DNA of 64,000 bases from Verticillium longisporum (GCA_019188255.1 JAETXT010000006.1:4898001-4962000); one strand, 5' to 3'; counted from the first letter of the stretch, positions 11,423-23,954 are shown. Notes: generated by a model from the letters alone, not told the origin. Translations and numbers: made by a program.

Positions 11423-12626
11423 GTTGCCTAGAGTTGGCGGGGAGTACTCTGGGTGGGATGGGATAGTTTCTTGGGCGGGATATAGATGTCGGGGTTTGCT
11501 GATGGGTTAGTAACTAGTGATTGCGGTTGTCGAAAGGTGGTCGAGTGTGTCTTTTTACATGGTGATGTGGTTCAGCAGGATGGGAGTCAAGAGCAGGCCT
11601 GCAGAGAGCAGCTTGGGGTTTTTGTTGATAGTGTGGTCAGCTTGTTTCCTGTTGCCGGGTCAACGTGTATGGGTCCACCGGAGCTCCGCGTGACCAATGG
11701 AGGCCATGACATCAGGGCACCCCGCTTGGACTTCTCATCCTGGCCGTCAACAGATGTCAACCCTGCTGGCAGCTGTCGGTTCGATTCTCTCCATGAGATG
11801 AAAGATTGAACATTGTTGTGATCGGTTTGGGCGTGGCCGCGTGTGAAGCCTCGCGCAAATCTAGAATTTGATGGTGACCTGTGTCAAATGACTAAGTATC
11901 AAATCATTTTCCTTTCCTTATTACAGTCGGTCCACATTTACATGTCTTCTCATACGGAGGGACTATCAAGTACAACATGCTACTGATGTATGACAACAGC
12001 CATATATCCGACTGCCTGCGACTGTCGTATGGGGGGTATTCGATTCATATCATGTCTGCCCAGGCCAGTTTTCCTTATGGCTGGCTGTTTTCTTGACCGC
12101 GAACAGCTGCTTAAAATCTGAGCGTTGAAAAGCGAAGCGGGCTAGGATGGACGTTCTTGGCCTGGCGCCAGAGTGATCGTCAACAGTCGAGCTGTGATTA
12201 TCATCATATCGAACTCAACAGTTCCCATCTACGGTATTGCTTCTAGAAGGCCATTGGATGAGCAAAAAATGACATGCTGTCAATGAGATTCGCGAAGAGT
12301 ATTGAAGGACCAGTGATTCGACTCGGACGAACACATCATGCAATGTTGTATTCTGAACCACGCATAGCTTCACACCTCGTCACAAGGGCGCGTACACAGA
12401 CGCTACTGGCGACTATCCATACTCATAACGACATCGCCATCACGAATAAATGGCCCATCTCACTAGGTAGAGAGACGAATGCTTGAGCGTCTTGGGATAG
12501 AGATAGGTCACCCACTCAGCACTCAGCACCGCACTAACCAAAGGGCAGCCAAAAAAAAGATGAAGCCCCACAAGAACACGCACTGATCGTGGTCCAGAGC
12601 ATGGAGGCAGAAATTGCAAAAAGAAG
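11423..12626. other. Intergenic, 1.2 kb
   Basis: Promoter region of the BRCT gene at its left end; the remainder up to the tRNA gene has no supported coding frame and is more AT-rich (about 11870-12300) than the neighbouring genes. Confidence 0.55.
12618..12622 (-). terminator. Pol III terminator of tRNA-Ala
   Basis: A run of five T on the minus strand begins four bases past the 3' end of the tRNA-Ala gene, as expected for RNA polymerase III termination. Confidence 0.7.
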
Positions 12627-12719
12627 TGGACACGCCGGGAATTGAACCCGGGACCTTCAGCAGTTTAGTATTGATCAGATCAATGCTAAGCAGATGTCAT
12701 ACCCCTAGACCACACGCCC
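12627..12719 (-). tRNA. tRNA-Ala (AGC) with a 21-nt intron
   Basis: The acceptor stem GGGCGTG pairs with CGTGTCC using the G3:U70 wobble that marks tRNA-Ala, and the discriminator is A73. D arm GTCTAGGGGTATGAC, anticodon loop TTAGCAT (anticodon AGC), T arm CCGGG-TTCAATT-CCCGG. An extra 21 nt after position 37 forms its own TTGATC/GATCAA hairpin, the usual place for a nuclear tRNA intron. Mature length 72 nt before CCA addition. The anticodon stem has one T:T mismatch (position 29:41), so activity is likely but not certain. Confidence 0.85.
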
Positions 12720-14884
12720 GTTTGTTGTTGGAGAGTCTGGTCTTCTCTCACTCCATATCCTCAGAAACAAACCCTCCATTTCTGGTCACGTTGCCCCGGA
12801 TTTCCAGTGGGCTCAATGTCACGGCTCCTTGCGTCCAACACTCATGACATCCACGAACAACACCCGCCGTTGAGGAATGCCACCAGAAACCCAGTTGCAA
12901 ACCCTAGAGCCGCGGATGAATGGGGCTCCATAATTCGCACACACAGCCACCTGATCATACTTGTATGCTCTCTGAACATAGTCGAGTCACTGTCCCAAAT
13001 TGCCCATCACATGTCGCAATGGCGTCAGAAAAGGCGACCCGAGCAAAGCAACAAGGAATACTGACTACAGACGCCGATTGCCCCCCCGTCGCGTGGAGTC
13101 ACGCAATCTCTCGAACGATCAAGCCAATGAATGATTGGACACACTCCCAGCGAGATTCGCGAGGGCCTCCACGACGTCGATATTGCGGCCGCGAAACCCG
13201 AAGGGCGCACGACCGCCAGCACACGCGTCCCCGTCTCTACATGGTCAGAGGCAAAAGTTTCGATAGCCTATTAGGTATCGATAAACCCTGCTTATAGGGT
13301 ACGCTTAGAAGGTACAAAAGCTGACGTTCCTTTCCTTGCACAAAATTATACCACCTTAATAAAGCTAGTTAACGAGCTAATAAGATATAGATAAGATGCT
13401 AGGGTAGTCGATGGGGAAGTCGATGAATAACGGGCCCCCTGGTCGGCTCCCTGGTCGGTACTCGTTAAATGATTGAAACTTACCGCATACCATAGTACCA
13501 CCCCTGTCTTCCCCTTCGCGCTCGCGCTCGGGAATTTTTAACGCCCCGTTCCCCTGCAAACCCCCCTTCACCAGGCAGAATGTCAGCGACAGGGCTGATT
13601 TCGGCGGCCGTGAGTGACATGAAGACCGACGGGGAAAACCTTCAAGCCAAGACGGCAGCTTCGTGCCAGAGAGGCGGCACGCCCTGTGAGGATGGATCTA
13701 GGGCGAGACAGAGTTTGGCGCCAGCTTCTTCTCTGCCTACCTTACCTGCTAGGGGAACGGATGCCCCATTTGCACACTACCCAGCGCTTTCGCAGGGTGG
13801 GAGACTGCTCTCGCCTGCTCACTCACTGTTGGATGCTTTGGTGCATCGCCACGATGTTTTCGTCAGCGAGTCTTCGTTAGTCCTTGATGGTCCGTCCAAA
13901 CACATCGCAGTGTTGGCCCCTCCTCGTCTTGGCTTATGCTGCTGCATGAAGTCCAAACCGGAAACACCGCCATTGCACTACAGCATTTAGCACCGAATCA
14001 TCGTCATCGGAGCTCATTGTACAACGCATTCCGCGTATTGGCCATATACTGGTTGCCTGTAGCGGCAACAACTTTGACACCACGACAAGGCGATTCTTCA
14101 ACCACCTGCACAAGGCCAAGCAGGATGTACTGGTAGCCTCAGCCCACCAGCCCCCTGCATGCTCACAGCACGCGCAGAGGACCGTCGACCGTCTTACTGA
14201 GCCTCCAGAATAGTACCACTGATGGATTGCTGACAGGCGGTACTGCGCCAGCTCCTTCAGAGCGTACAACATCCGTCTCACACTGACCCGTCGTCTCACG
14301 TCTCACCGCAGCATCAGCAGAACCCTGTCGTAATCATGCACATCGCATTCGTTCCGATTCGGTGTTTTTCGTACAAGCCGCTCGCTCTCCTCGCATTTCA
14401 GCCCCCCTAGTGCCGTTTCCTGGGCACCCTTCCCCCCCACCCTGGCCGAGGATCCCGAACTGAACGCAGCCTGGACGAGCCTAGGCCCGGGTGGCCTCCT
14501 CGGGCTGCGTCATACGCGAGACTGCGGCTCCCTCTCTGTGCTTGAGCTGCTGGTGGATCTTCAGGGGATCGCCATTTGGCGTTGGCCTGTCCATTCTGCA
14601 TCTATCAATCTCGATGCCCCAAGAAGACAAACCTTTAATTCCTTTCAATTCCTTTCAATCGCCCTGTCATCGCTTCCCTTCCCTTTGTTGAGCTGCTTTT
14701 TCACTTCTTCTGGTTCATCCAAGGCGCGTCTCGACACCCACAGCCACGCGCTGTTAGCTTCTCTTCGAGCTGAAGTTTGTCGTTCAGCTGCTGCTCAGTG
14801 TTGTTGTTCTCTTTCTCTTCCTTCCTTCCTACGAGCCCTTTCATAACACTGGCACCCAATTGGTACCCCGACCTTTTGCTGGAT
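12720..14884. other. Intergenic, 2.2 kb, ending in a pyrimidine-rich leader
   Basis: No supported gene. It contains the AT-rich relic listed separately. The segment from about 14630 to 14880 is rich in CT tracts (repeated CCTTTCAATTC, then CTTCCTTCCTTCC), typical of the leader of well-expressed fungal genes, and belongs to the lysophospholipase. Confidence 0.55.
13255..13425. repeat. AT-rich patch, possible RIP-mutated transposon relic
   Basis: A short island strongly enriched in TA dinucleotides (for example TTAATAAAGCTAGTTAACGA) stands out from GC-rich surroundings. TpA excess with CpA loss is the mark of repeat-induced point mutation in ascomycetes. No terminal repeats or coding remnant can be recognised, so the element type is unknown. 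Confidence 0.4.
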
Positions 14885-16885
14885 ATGGCCAAACTCTCGC
14901 ACTCGTTGTTATGGCTCGCCGCCTCCATTGCCCATCCCGCAGCGGCGCTCCCCGGCGATGTGAGCGCCGTGGACGCTGTCGCGGCTAAGCGCTCAGATGG
15001 CTTGTCTGTTCTCTCCGTCGACATTCGCGCACTCCCCGACTCGCCGAGCGGCCATTATGAGCCCAAGGTCGTCGATTGCCCCTCGACCCGGCCCTCGATC
15101 CGTCTGGCCGACCGCCTCTCAGACCGAGAAGCCGAGTGGCTTCCCCGTCGCCGGAACAACACCATTGACCCTATGCGCGAGCTCCTCACCCGCGCCAACA
15201 TCCCCGACTTTGACGCAGGCGCCTACATTGATCGCGTGCGTGACAACGCCACGGCGCTGCCCAACATCGCCATTGCCGTGTCTGGCGGCGGCTACCGTGC
15301 TCTCATGAACGGAGCCGGCTTCCTCTCGGCTGCCGATTCTCGCAACCCCGGCGCATCCGACAACGGTACCGGCGCCATCGGCGGCCTGCTCCAATCCGCT
15401 ACTTACCTTGCCGGTCTGTCCGGCGGAGGCTGGCTCGTCGGCTCCATCTTCGCCAACAACTTCTCCACCGTCCCTGATCTACAGCAAGGGTCAGATGGCT
15501 CCTCCGTCTGGCGCTTCGACCGTTCCATCTTCCGTGGGCCCGAGGAGTCCGGCATCTCCATCCTCAACACGGCTGACTACTGGTCTACCGTCGTTGGCGA
15601 TGTCGCCCGCAAGGGTGCTGGCTGGGACACATCCATTACCGACTTCTGGGGCCGCGCACTCTCCTATCAGCTCATCAATGCCACGGATGGCGGCCCGGCC
15701 TACACCTTCTCCTCCATTGCCGACACGGAGCAGTTCGAGAACGCCGACACCCCGTTCCCCATCCTGGTCGCAGACGGCCGTGCCCCCGGCGAGCGCATCA
15801 TCTCCCTCAACGCCACCGTGTACGAGTTCAACCCCTTTGAGCTCGGCAGCTTTGACCCCACGACCTATGGCTTTGCGCCGCTGCGCTACCTGGCATCTAA
15901 CTTCTCCAACGGTGAAATCTCCCGCGACGGCGAGTGTGCCCGCGGCTTCGACCAGCTGGGCTTCGTCATGGGTACCTCATCCTCTCTCTTCAACGCCTTT
16001 ATCCTGCAGAACATTACCGGTGTTGCCGAGAGCGCGGACATTCCCAAGGTCCTCGTCGAGGCCGTGACCAACGTTCTCGATCGCCTCGACGCCGACGAAA
16101 ACGACATTGCCCAGTACGCGCCCAACCCGTTCTTCGGCTGGAACCCGACCAACGACTCGGACAACCACGAGTCTGACCAGCTGTCCCTCGTCGACGGCGG
16201 AATGGACCTTCAGAACATCCCGCTGCACCCCCTGATCCAGCCCTTCCGCGCCGTCGACGTCATCTTCGCCGTCGACTCCTCTGCTGACACGACCTTCAAC
16301 TGGCCCAACGGCACCGCCCTCCGCGCGACCTATGACCGCGCCGGCACCGCCATCGGCAACGGCACCCTCTTCCCGCCCGTGCCGGATGCCGAGACTTTCG
16401 TCAACCAACGTCTCAACCAGCGCCCCACCTTCTTCGGCTGCGACGCAAACAACTTTACTCTCGAGGACGGTCAGTCCTTGCCGCCGCTCATCGTCTACGT
16501 CCCCAACGCGCCCTACACCGCCCACAGCAACGTCTCGACCTTCAACCCGTCCTACCCGACCTCCCAGCGCGACGCCATTATCCGCAACGGCTTCAACGCC
16601 GCCACGCAGGGCAATGCCACGGTCGACAGCGAGTGGCCCGTCTGCGTTGCCTGTGCCGTCCTCAGCAGGAGCCTGCACCGCGGCAACGAGACTGTACCAG
16701 AAGCGTGCACGCGCTGTTTCGAGCGGTACTGCTGGGACGGATCGACCGATTCGGCAAGCGTGAGCTCGTTCGAGCCAGGCTTCATTATTGGGTCCGATGA
16801 AAAGGAGGATGCTGCTGACATTGTACGCGCAAGCTTCTGGGGCGTGGGTGTGAGCTTGGCCGTTGCGGCGCTGGTGATGTGGTAG
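14885..16885 (+). CDS. Secreted lysophospholipase (phospholipase B family), probably GPI-anchored
   Basis: A single exon encodes 666 residues. The enzyme removes acyl chains from (lyso)phospholipids at the cell surface or outside the cell. A signal peptide occupies about residues 1-20 ([20 protein letters not shown]). Family motifs are intact: [14 protein letters not shown] near 132 (oxyanion loop and Arg), [11 protein letters not shown] near 177 with the nucleophile Ser in GLSGG, and [17 protein letters not shown] near 433 with the catalytic Asp. Many N-x-S/T sites suggest N-glycosylation. Cys-rich motifs ([15 protein letters not shown]) lie near the C terminus, and the last 18 residues are hydrophobic ([18 protein letters not shown]), consistent with a GPI signal. 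An in-frame ATG 36 codons upstream is less likely because translation from it would bury the signal peptide. Stop is TAG. Confidence 0.95.
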   Translation: MAKLSHSLLWLAASIAHPAAALPGDVSAVDAVAAKRSDGLSVLSVDIRALPDSPSGHYEPKVVDCPSTRPSIRLADRLSDREAEWLPRRRNNTIDPMRELLTRANIPDFDAGAYIDRVRDNATALPNIAIAVSGGGYRALMNGAGFLSAADSRNPGASDNGTGAIGGLLQSATYLAGLSGGGWLVGSIFANNFSTVPDLQQGSDGSSVWRFDRSIFRGPEESGISILNTADYWSTVVGDVARKGAGWDTSITDFWGRALSYQLINATDGGPAYTFSSIADTEQFENADTPFPILVADGRAPGERIISLNATVYEFNPFELGSFDPTTYGFAPLRYLASNFSNGEISRDGECARGFDQLGFVMGTSSSLFNAFILQNITGVAESADIPKVLVEAVTNVLDRLDADENDIAQYAPNPFFGWNPTNDSDNHESDQLSLVDGGMDLQNIPLHPLIQPFRAVDVIFAVDSSADTTFNWPNGTALRATYDRAGTAIGNGTLFPPVPDAETFVNQRLNQRPTFFGCDANNFTLEDGQSLPPLIVYVPNAPYTAHSNVSTFNPSYPTSQRDAIIRNGFNAATQGNATVDSEWPVCVACAVLSRSLHRGNETVPEACTRCFERYCWDGSTDSASVSSFEPGFIIGSDEKEDAADIVRASFWGVGVSLAVAALVMW

Positions 16886-17387
16886 TCGAGGCGAACTGCT
16901 ATGATAGTAACAGACGAGATATCTGTATATGGACGCATTATGCTTGGTGCTGGAGAGATTGAAGGAGTAATTGGGACGATTGTGACGACTGCGTCTTCGC
17001 TGGATGGGCCGCGATTTAGCCTGCAGGAGATCTGTGTTAAAAGATAGCTTGCACGTCAGTTTCCTGTTGTCAAAATGAGATGAGCAGAGTAGCATGTTAT
17101 TCCTCAGTAAGAGCAACAAGTTGGTATATCCCCTACCAAAACCCACCGACATTCGCCCGAGGCCTGCGCCATGCCCTTCTTCCTCCTTGATGCGAACGAA
17201 TATCGTGCTCCTTCGCCGTCCGTCCTTCCGTTGTTTCACCATGTCGTAAGAATACCTCATCGTCTAGAAAATCAGAACGTCGTGGTCATGTCGTCAAAAT
17301 TCGCATTGCGGCCCAAGCGTGAGTCGTGAAGAGGTGTAGTCATCCAAAGCATCCCTGTTAATCATCTGTACGAAGACTAATGATCTC
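16886..17387. other. Convergent intergenic, 0.5 kb
   Basis: 3' flanks of the lysophospholipase and of the pseudo-caspase gene, which converge. Nothing else seen. Confidence 0.6.
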
Positions 17388-19352
17388 TCATCGGATTGGA
17401 CGATATGGGCCATCGATTCTCATTTCTTTCACAGCTTCGGGCATCTGCCGCAACCACTCGGTCCAGCTGTCAACGTCGATGGGCTCATCGCCCACGCGAA
17501 CGGACAGTACAAGTTGTTGACCTTCTGGCGCAAAAGGCAAGCTGTTGCGCTGCGGGCTGATGTTCATAGGCGCAACGAGGATCGATGCAAGCCTCGGGTT
17601 ACCCGCAATCTGAATGTGGAGAGGCGACGGTGATGTCGTGACCAGGTCCTTGTCGCCGTTTCTGTCCTGAATGAACGTAGGATAGCTAGACACAAGCTTG
17701 GAGTGCAACTCGGCAGCTGTAAGCGGGTTCGGTACACGATGTGATGCTCGTGTCTTGAGTTGCTCCACCAATAATTTGGTGAAAGAGCACCGCTCGAGCT
17801 CATTGAAATGCTCCTCTGAGACGGCCGCAGCGATTAGTTCAAGAACACCCTGCTGGCGCACCATCTTAGAAGACGGATAATATGCAGCATCCATGAGAAT
17901 GAGCGTGTCACCGCAGGCCTCTTCCAAGACCTGCTGTATTCCACTCCAGCGGAGTGTCTCTGCCTTCTCCCTGTCCCTCGAGCTGTCTGGTATCAGCACA
18001 AGGTTGAATTCCAGCTGAATGTGCAGACTAGATCTCACCTGGCGAGAACCATTTCGCGGTTGTCATCAAGGTACGAATGTCCGTTGTAGTAGACGATTTT
18101 GAGGACATCACGCTGGTCGCGCTCCTCTGAAAAATCAGTGATCTTCCGCGACAGCCACCTCCAAGGACTCTTGCAGCTCTCTGAAGTGGACGGAATAGCC
18201 TGAATTTGAAACGTATATCGGTAGTACTGGTCGAAGACGTCGGCCAGTTCATTGACAGCCGAGCTAACATGGGGGTCATGGTCGCCAGCCCAATGAAGCA
18301 ATAATACTTGAGCACCCGCATAGCGACTGCGGTGAGGGTTGGACAAGATACGAGCAACATTTGTCTGCAAGTCGGTTTTGACTTCGATGCCTGTAAGACC
18401 TCCCGGCTTGTCGAGCCTGGGGCCGGATGGCAAGGGCGTTCGGATGCGCGACTCGCCCAATCGACCAGAGGGAGAGTCAATATCCATCTCTTGGTCGCCA
18501 TACATTGACTTAAGACTTTGGTCTTGAGGGCTCAATGGTCTCTGGTCGCCGGTGTGGCTCTTACCCTGCATACCGGGGAGCGAGTTTTTGAACTTTTCGA
18601 CTGCGTCTTCCCAACTCATATTGTGATGGCTGGGATGACACTTATCGTCATAAACAGTATCAGCAACAGCCGGCCGGCGCACGGGAAATGGATTGTGTGA
18701 GGCCCTGGAGCCTCGGACTTACAGCAACGCGCCTCCGACGACAGTCGGGACAGGCGCCGAGTTTTCGAATGAGAGCAGCTTTCTCTCTCTGCTGGAAAGA
18801 CAAAGGGCCGGTTCGCCTCCTGCTCGCGCGAACCCGGTTAGACATGTCGGCTCCATCCTTAATGTGGAAGATGGAGGTAAGGTTAGGAGAGGTGTCGGCA
18901 CTGTACGATGTGTTGTTTGTCTCTGTTGACATTTCGGTGCCAGCAGATGCCATAGTGGCCGTGGTGGCCGTAGTGGACACGGAAGAATTGGTGTCCTTCC
19001 TCATCGGCGGTGAGGCCAGATTGGGGTTCAATGTCTGGTGGTTGGGCGAGGTGACTGAAGGGAGCTGCTGCTGCTGCGGTTGCTGTTGTTGCTGTTGCGG
19101 TTGTTGCTGCTGCTGTTGGAGCTGTTGCTCTTGTTGGAGCTGCTCTTGCTGGAGCTGGTGTTGCTGCTGCTGCAGTTGAGGATCCATGTCGACCATGGCA
19201 TGGTCTTCTTCCTGTGGTTGCGGCATCTGCTCACTTGACTGCTGGGGGCTGGGTGAGTGTTGTTGTTGGTACGGCACGGAGGTTGCGCGGGTGGGCTCGT
19301 CCGAGGGGCTCGTCTTAGGGGGTGCCTCGAGCAGGCTGGGAGCCGGATGCAT
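17388..19352 (-). CDS. Zinc-cluster / polyQ / caspase-fold protein with a degenerate catalytic site
   Basis: Three exons (19352-18723, 18640-18039, 17982-17388) encode 608 residues; introns are 82 and 56 nt with GTAAGT and GTGAGA donors. Residues about 57-98 are a Gln tract encoded mainly by CAG. A Cys-rich basic motif, LGACPDCRRRRVACHPSHHN (residues 199-218), spans the first splice site and resembles half of a fungal zinc cluster. The C-terminal half, about residues 300-590, has the order of fungal caspase/metacaspase-like domains: AQVLLLHWAGDH, then IVYYNGHS with the His (residue 398), then a WSGIQQVLEEACGDTLILMD strand. The family's catalytic DCC is here DAA (442-444), so the nucleophile Cys is missing. 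It is therefore probably a pseudo-protease with a scaffold or regulatory role; this is inference. The product probably acts in the nucleus or cytosol, as no signal peptide is seen. Confidence 0.78.
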
Positions 19353-22300
19353 GTTGGTCAGAATAAGACGCGAGGGCCCATGATCGAATGAAAGTGAAAA
19401 TGTGAGTGATAAAGTGCCGCGCGGGCGGTACAAGTATCGATGGGGCGGGTAACGATAGGGTGTGTTGTGCTTTGTTTTTAACCTTTGCGCCCCACCGAGC
19501 TTCACCGACCGCGGAGATGGACCTGAGGCGTGGATGTAGACGTGAACGGCGAGGGGAAGCGACCTTGGAAGGCGGAACTAGAAAACGGAGAGGGGCAGGA
19601 GGGGGACGCGACTCGCGTATGACCAAGTGGGCGTATGCGCGTAGGCTCGAGCTCTGTACACTTGACACTGACGAGTACTGCAGGTGGCTGTGAGGGTTGC
19701 TGGTCGAGATTCAAGGTGCGCGAGTTTTGTCTCCTTCGTAGATGTGAGACGGGGAATTCCAGGTGAGAGGCGAAGGTGAAAGGTGAGAGGTGACGGCCGG
19801 GTTAAAGCTTCAAACGGGAGAGAAATGTACTTGACATGCGTCTGCCTGCTTGGGAAGGAGGGGACGTTGCAGCAAACCAACGATTGGGCTTGCAATTGCT
19901 ATTGCTATTGCTATTGCACACTCGAACTTGACTTGAGTGACTTGCGCACCCGCACCTGCACTCGCATCGCACCGCACCTTCCCTACTGCACCTCACCTCA
20001 CCCACAAGCACGCAGCGGCGGCCGACCGAGGCCAGACAGGACGAATGGAGGGCAGGCGCCATTGACCGACAGCCGCGAACCCTGGCGATGGGCAGGTGCG
20101 TGCTAGGGTGTGCGGGTGGGGGAGAGAGGGGACGTGCTCCAGCCATCTGGCTCGTGCATGCGCACCGAGGGGTACGACACCGAACACAGCACTTGGTCAT
20201 GGCAGGGGCCCACCGAGGACCGGAGGGTAGCAGCAGAGGACAACTGGTCTTGCCGAATCTCTGTACTCCCTCGTGAGTTCCACAGCCTTCGGGTGCTGTG
20301 CCTGCTTTCCTCCTGCCTTGCCTGTGACTGTCCAATATTGCACCTTGATCGCAGGTTTCTCCCTTTCTCACGCCATTGTCGTTGAACCTGCTGCTTGGGC
20401 TTGGTATAGAAGAGCCGGGGGATCGCAAGGCGGGCGTTCGAGACTCGGCCGGATCGCCCTGATGGTTGCACACAACAATCGTTTCACGGCGCGCTTGTCC
20501 CGGCTCGAAGAATTAAATGCAATTTACAGGCAGGGCAAGTGCAGGGGCGGCGCGGGATGACATCGGCAACAATGGCGGAGAGTACCCGTCCTACAAGGCA
20601 CCCCGCGATGCACCTTGGCCACACACACATACATACATGTACGGCGGCCTGGAATAAGATCTTATCTCGAACACGACATTGACCTGGATTCGCCGACAGC
20701 TCGCCGCCCGTTGATCGGAGAAGATTCCCGGCAAGGACTCAACGGTCCGATGTCTCTTTTCTGATGGATGCGCCATGGTGGAAGCAGACCCCGTCGCAAG
20801 CCTCCGTGCAGGGCTTCGCATCTTGACAAGGCGAAGAACCTGGCAACCCGACGTCACTGCACGGCCACACAGCCAGGTCCCTAGAAGCGAGTCTTCAGAG
20901 CGATTTCGCGATCCTGTCAAGTTGGGCAGCTTCGCTTCCCAGAGGCACCGATTACAACATACCCTCGGCCAACTCGGGAAGTCCAGCCAGACACCATCCA
21001 CTCATGACCACCAGGCTCCAATCTACTAGCCCAGACTGGTAGCCGGCCGTAGTCTCCCCGCGTTGGCTGAGCATGTCTCGCGCCAGCAGCAGACGGCAAG
21101 CCTGGCAGTGTCGAAAGAAACAGGGCGCCCACTTGTAGGCCGATCGTCGACCATGAAGGGTGGCCAAGCTTGTGATGCCGATGGCCACCAGAATCGAGGC
21201 TTTTCTGCACCTCTCGCAGCGATGTTAAAACATGCGACAAGTTGGCAACCTACATCAATAGTAATGCGCCTGCTCATGGCGTGCAATGTCGATTGCGTGG
21301 ACCGCTCTTGTTGAATAAGTCATTCGCGACGCCATTCCCGAGCAACACAAAGTTTCTAACGGGTCTGACCATCTGTTTGGCGTGTGTCCAGTTAGATGCA
21401 TGACGGGACGACCCAAACGGTTTTACCAGCCACCCACGTCGTTTCTCGAAGACCGAATCCCGTACTTTAGACTACCTGACCTGACCAGGTACCCCGTCCG
21501 GTCGGGTTGTTGCCCATGTGTACATCAGGGCCATCACCCACCCGCTTCCTGGCAGGCATAACTTAGCACCCTGTCAAAAGCTTCACCACAAGTGGTCGCT
21601 CGGTCTCGTAGGTTCAGTGCCTAGTCTCCAAACCTGGACTGGCCGACTCTTTCTTCTGCCGACTCATCGCTCGAACTTCCACGATGCCGAGCTTGGCCCA
21701 CGACACCCCTGCTTTCGACACCCGCTGACTGGATGCTCGGCCTCCTCATTGGCATGTCGTGCCGGAAGCGTCACCGGATAATCTACTTCATTCCCCCACC
21801 CAAGTGAACCAGCGCAATGTGCCTCTGTACAAAATCCCTCTCTCGGTCCAGATCCTCCTATTCCACCACCACCACCACCATCAGGGAACAGCCGTGGTTG
21901 TGGCGGGCATATGCACGACAGACCTGCGCCTACCGGTTTCCTCGTTGGGCGGATGGCCGGATCGGATGGAGCGCACACCGGGTGACACATGCCACACCTC
22001 AGATACCAGGTCACGGGTGCCTACTGCTTTGTACTTTGGGCCTCACACCTTGAAATTACAATGTCAGCACATACGACTCTTCATGGTCATCGCACCACCT
22101 GGAGCCTGACCGAGCCACGCCATGACTGGCTGTCTTGTCTCACCGAGGTCTGATGTCGTGGCGACCGCAAGCGCCCCCGTCACAACAAGCTCCCATTATC
22201 CGGCGCAGCGGGGTCTTGTTCCGTCGCTCGCGTCACCCACCTCACTCATTCCTTCAACGGCTTCAGTCGGCGTCCTCGGTCACGCCTGATACGGCAAGGC

Positions 22301-23102
22301 GCGGCCGCCACAGCCCCATCCCCTCATTACCTCTCTTCCGCATGCGCAGGCTGTTGAAATGTGGTTCTGCGGGTTATTTCTTCATTGGTCCTAGGGGCTT
22401 GAGGGGTGTGTTGTTTGTGCATCGTGATCACACATTCGGAGAAATGTAGACCGAGCCTGCAATCTAGCACTGGCCACGACACTGACCCGCGTGGTCCTAA
22501 ATCGCCATTCTTACCTTGAGAACAAGTGATTATCGTTGGGCTACCCATGCTTCGCAAGTCTGAATGACTCGTCACTTTACCACGCCGTGGCTTCTGTGCT
22601 CCAACAACATGAGACCTGCTTCTGACGTGGGAGCTGCGCATTGCCCTCCCTCCTGATCAATTCAGCCCAACGCTGGACGTCGTACTTTGTTGGGCAGCTG
22701 CAGCCCATCAGGCAAAGCGCCATGCCTCTTGAAGGGCGATAGCCGAACAGGCGATTGCCACGAAGCCAGACTTAATGCCACGAGAAGAGTCCTCGGACCA
22801 GCAATACGAACACGTACTGTGAGGACTGTCAAGGTTCAGCAACACAACGGCAATCGGTCACCAAGGCGGCAGCGAACTGGAGTGCACCGGTCTCGAGCGT
22901 AGAATATTACTATTCCGCAGTGGGCAGGGCACTATCGCCCGTGCTATGCTCGTATCATGTCTATCGTAAGGAATGGTTGAACTGGACATCGTGTCAGCAA
23001 TTGATGCCTCCGCGCGATGATATACCCACCAAGTTCCATCCTCATAGCGCTTGCCACGCCCCTCAACGCCCCTTCCAATGCAATGGCACCCAAGTATTTC
23101 GT
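19353..23102. other. Intergenic, 3.7 kb, no convincing gene
   Basis: The left end is the promoter of the pseudo-caspase gene. Several frames of 100-220 codons exist on both strands but have no domain, no splice logic and a composition like the GC-rich background. A short TTGCTA tandem lies at about 19897-19918 and a CCACCA run at about 21860-21882. Confidence 0.5.
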
Positions 23103-23532
23103 TCAAACGCTGACAAACGCACGCATAGCCCTGACGGCGTCCCCCTCGTTCGCCTTCAGCAGCTCCGTCGCCCTAGGCTTCGTAACCTCGAGCTCCTCGA
23201 CCTGTGATCCGGCTGGTCAGCATACCCGACTGGCAAAACTCGTCTGAATTGACGCGTGTCCTTACCAGCAACGCCACATCGGCAGCCTCGACCTTGACGT
23301 TCTTAACGGGCTCGCCGGTCTTCTTCTGATCGCCGCCGAGGCTACCAATAGCTTTCTTGGCAGCCTCCGCATCTACATCGTTCCCCTGCGCGTCATCACC
23401 ACCCTCGAGGGAGGCGAGAGCCGAAGCGGCCTTGCGGTCTTCGGCGGACTTGGCCTGGTTGGCGGGGATTTCGTCCTCAACGTCGCCAGTCGTGGCGCCC
23501 TCGACAATGGTAGGAGGTTGCTTCTCGGACAT
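23103..23532 (-). CDS. HYPK-like NAC-alpha UBA protein (NatA-associated)
   Basis: Two exons (23532-23266 and 23201-23103) around a 64-nt intron (GTAAGG...CACAG) encode 121 residues. The N-terminal half is acidic and disordered (MSEKQPPTIVEGATTGD...). The C-terminal half is the NAC-alpha-like UBA domain: VKNVKVEAADVALLVEELEV, TKPRATELLKANEGDAVRAM and RAFVSV at the end. The order of a central helix then a UBA matches Huntingtin-yeast-partner K (HYPK), which binds the NatA N-terminal acetyltransferase at the ribosome and modulates it. The gene is divergent from the DAHP synthase with 559 bp between start codons. The length fits the family. Alternative: a truncated NAC-alpha paralogue, less likely because no NAC domain precedes the UBA. 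Confidence 0.88.
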
Positions 23533-23947
23533 TTCGTAGGAACAGTCGTTTGGCGAGCGTCGGTTTTTGTATTTTGCGACCTTGAAGTTCGGGCTGAGGG
23601 GTCGAGAAAGCTTCAGCAATGACGTGGATGTTTTTGGTGGTAGGCGAGCTTTCGATGCGGTCACTGCCCACTGGAAGGAAGCTGTGAGAGTTCTGTGGTG
23701 GGGTCGTGGTGTCAACTGGAGCAAAGGGAGACCGTGCGCTAAGGAGATACTTGGCGTGCCTGTTGCGCCACGCCTTACACACAAGTACCCGTGTAACTGC
23801 AGCCTCCGAAAGCTCTGGTTGGCCTAGCGCGCATGCACCTGTGTTGCACACAATGAGATTTGGTTTGCCCAGAAGAGACCTTCATTGAGGACCACATTTG
23901 GCCACATACTCTCGTCAGGTATCCCAGGTCATTTCAGACATTACGAG

Positions 23948-23954
23948 TGACTCA
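23948..23954 (+). promoter_or_regulatory. Gcn4/CPC1-type site TGACTCA
   Basis: A perfect TGACTCA, the consensus of Gcn4/CPC1 bZIP activators, lies 144 bp before the DAHP synthase start codon. CPC1 activates amino-acid biosynthesis genes during amino-acid starvation, which fits the first enzyme of the shikimate pathway. Confidence 0.6.

Noticed and set aside
15977..17260. 427-codon open frame antisense to the lysophospholipase
   Set aside because: It mirrors a GC-rich coding strand and has no domain; the plus-strand protein is a clear family member.
19802..20473. 223-codon minus-strand frame
   Set aside because: Includes a microsatellite-coded NSNSNS stretch and no recognisable domain; looks like chance in GC-rich DNA.
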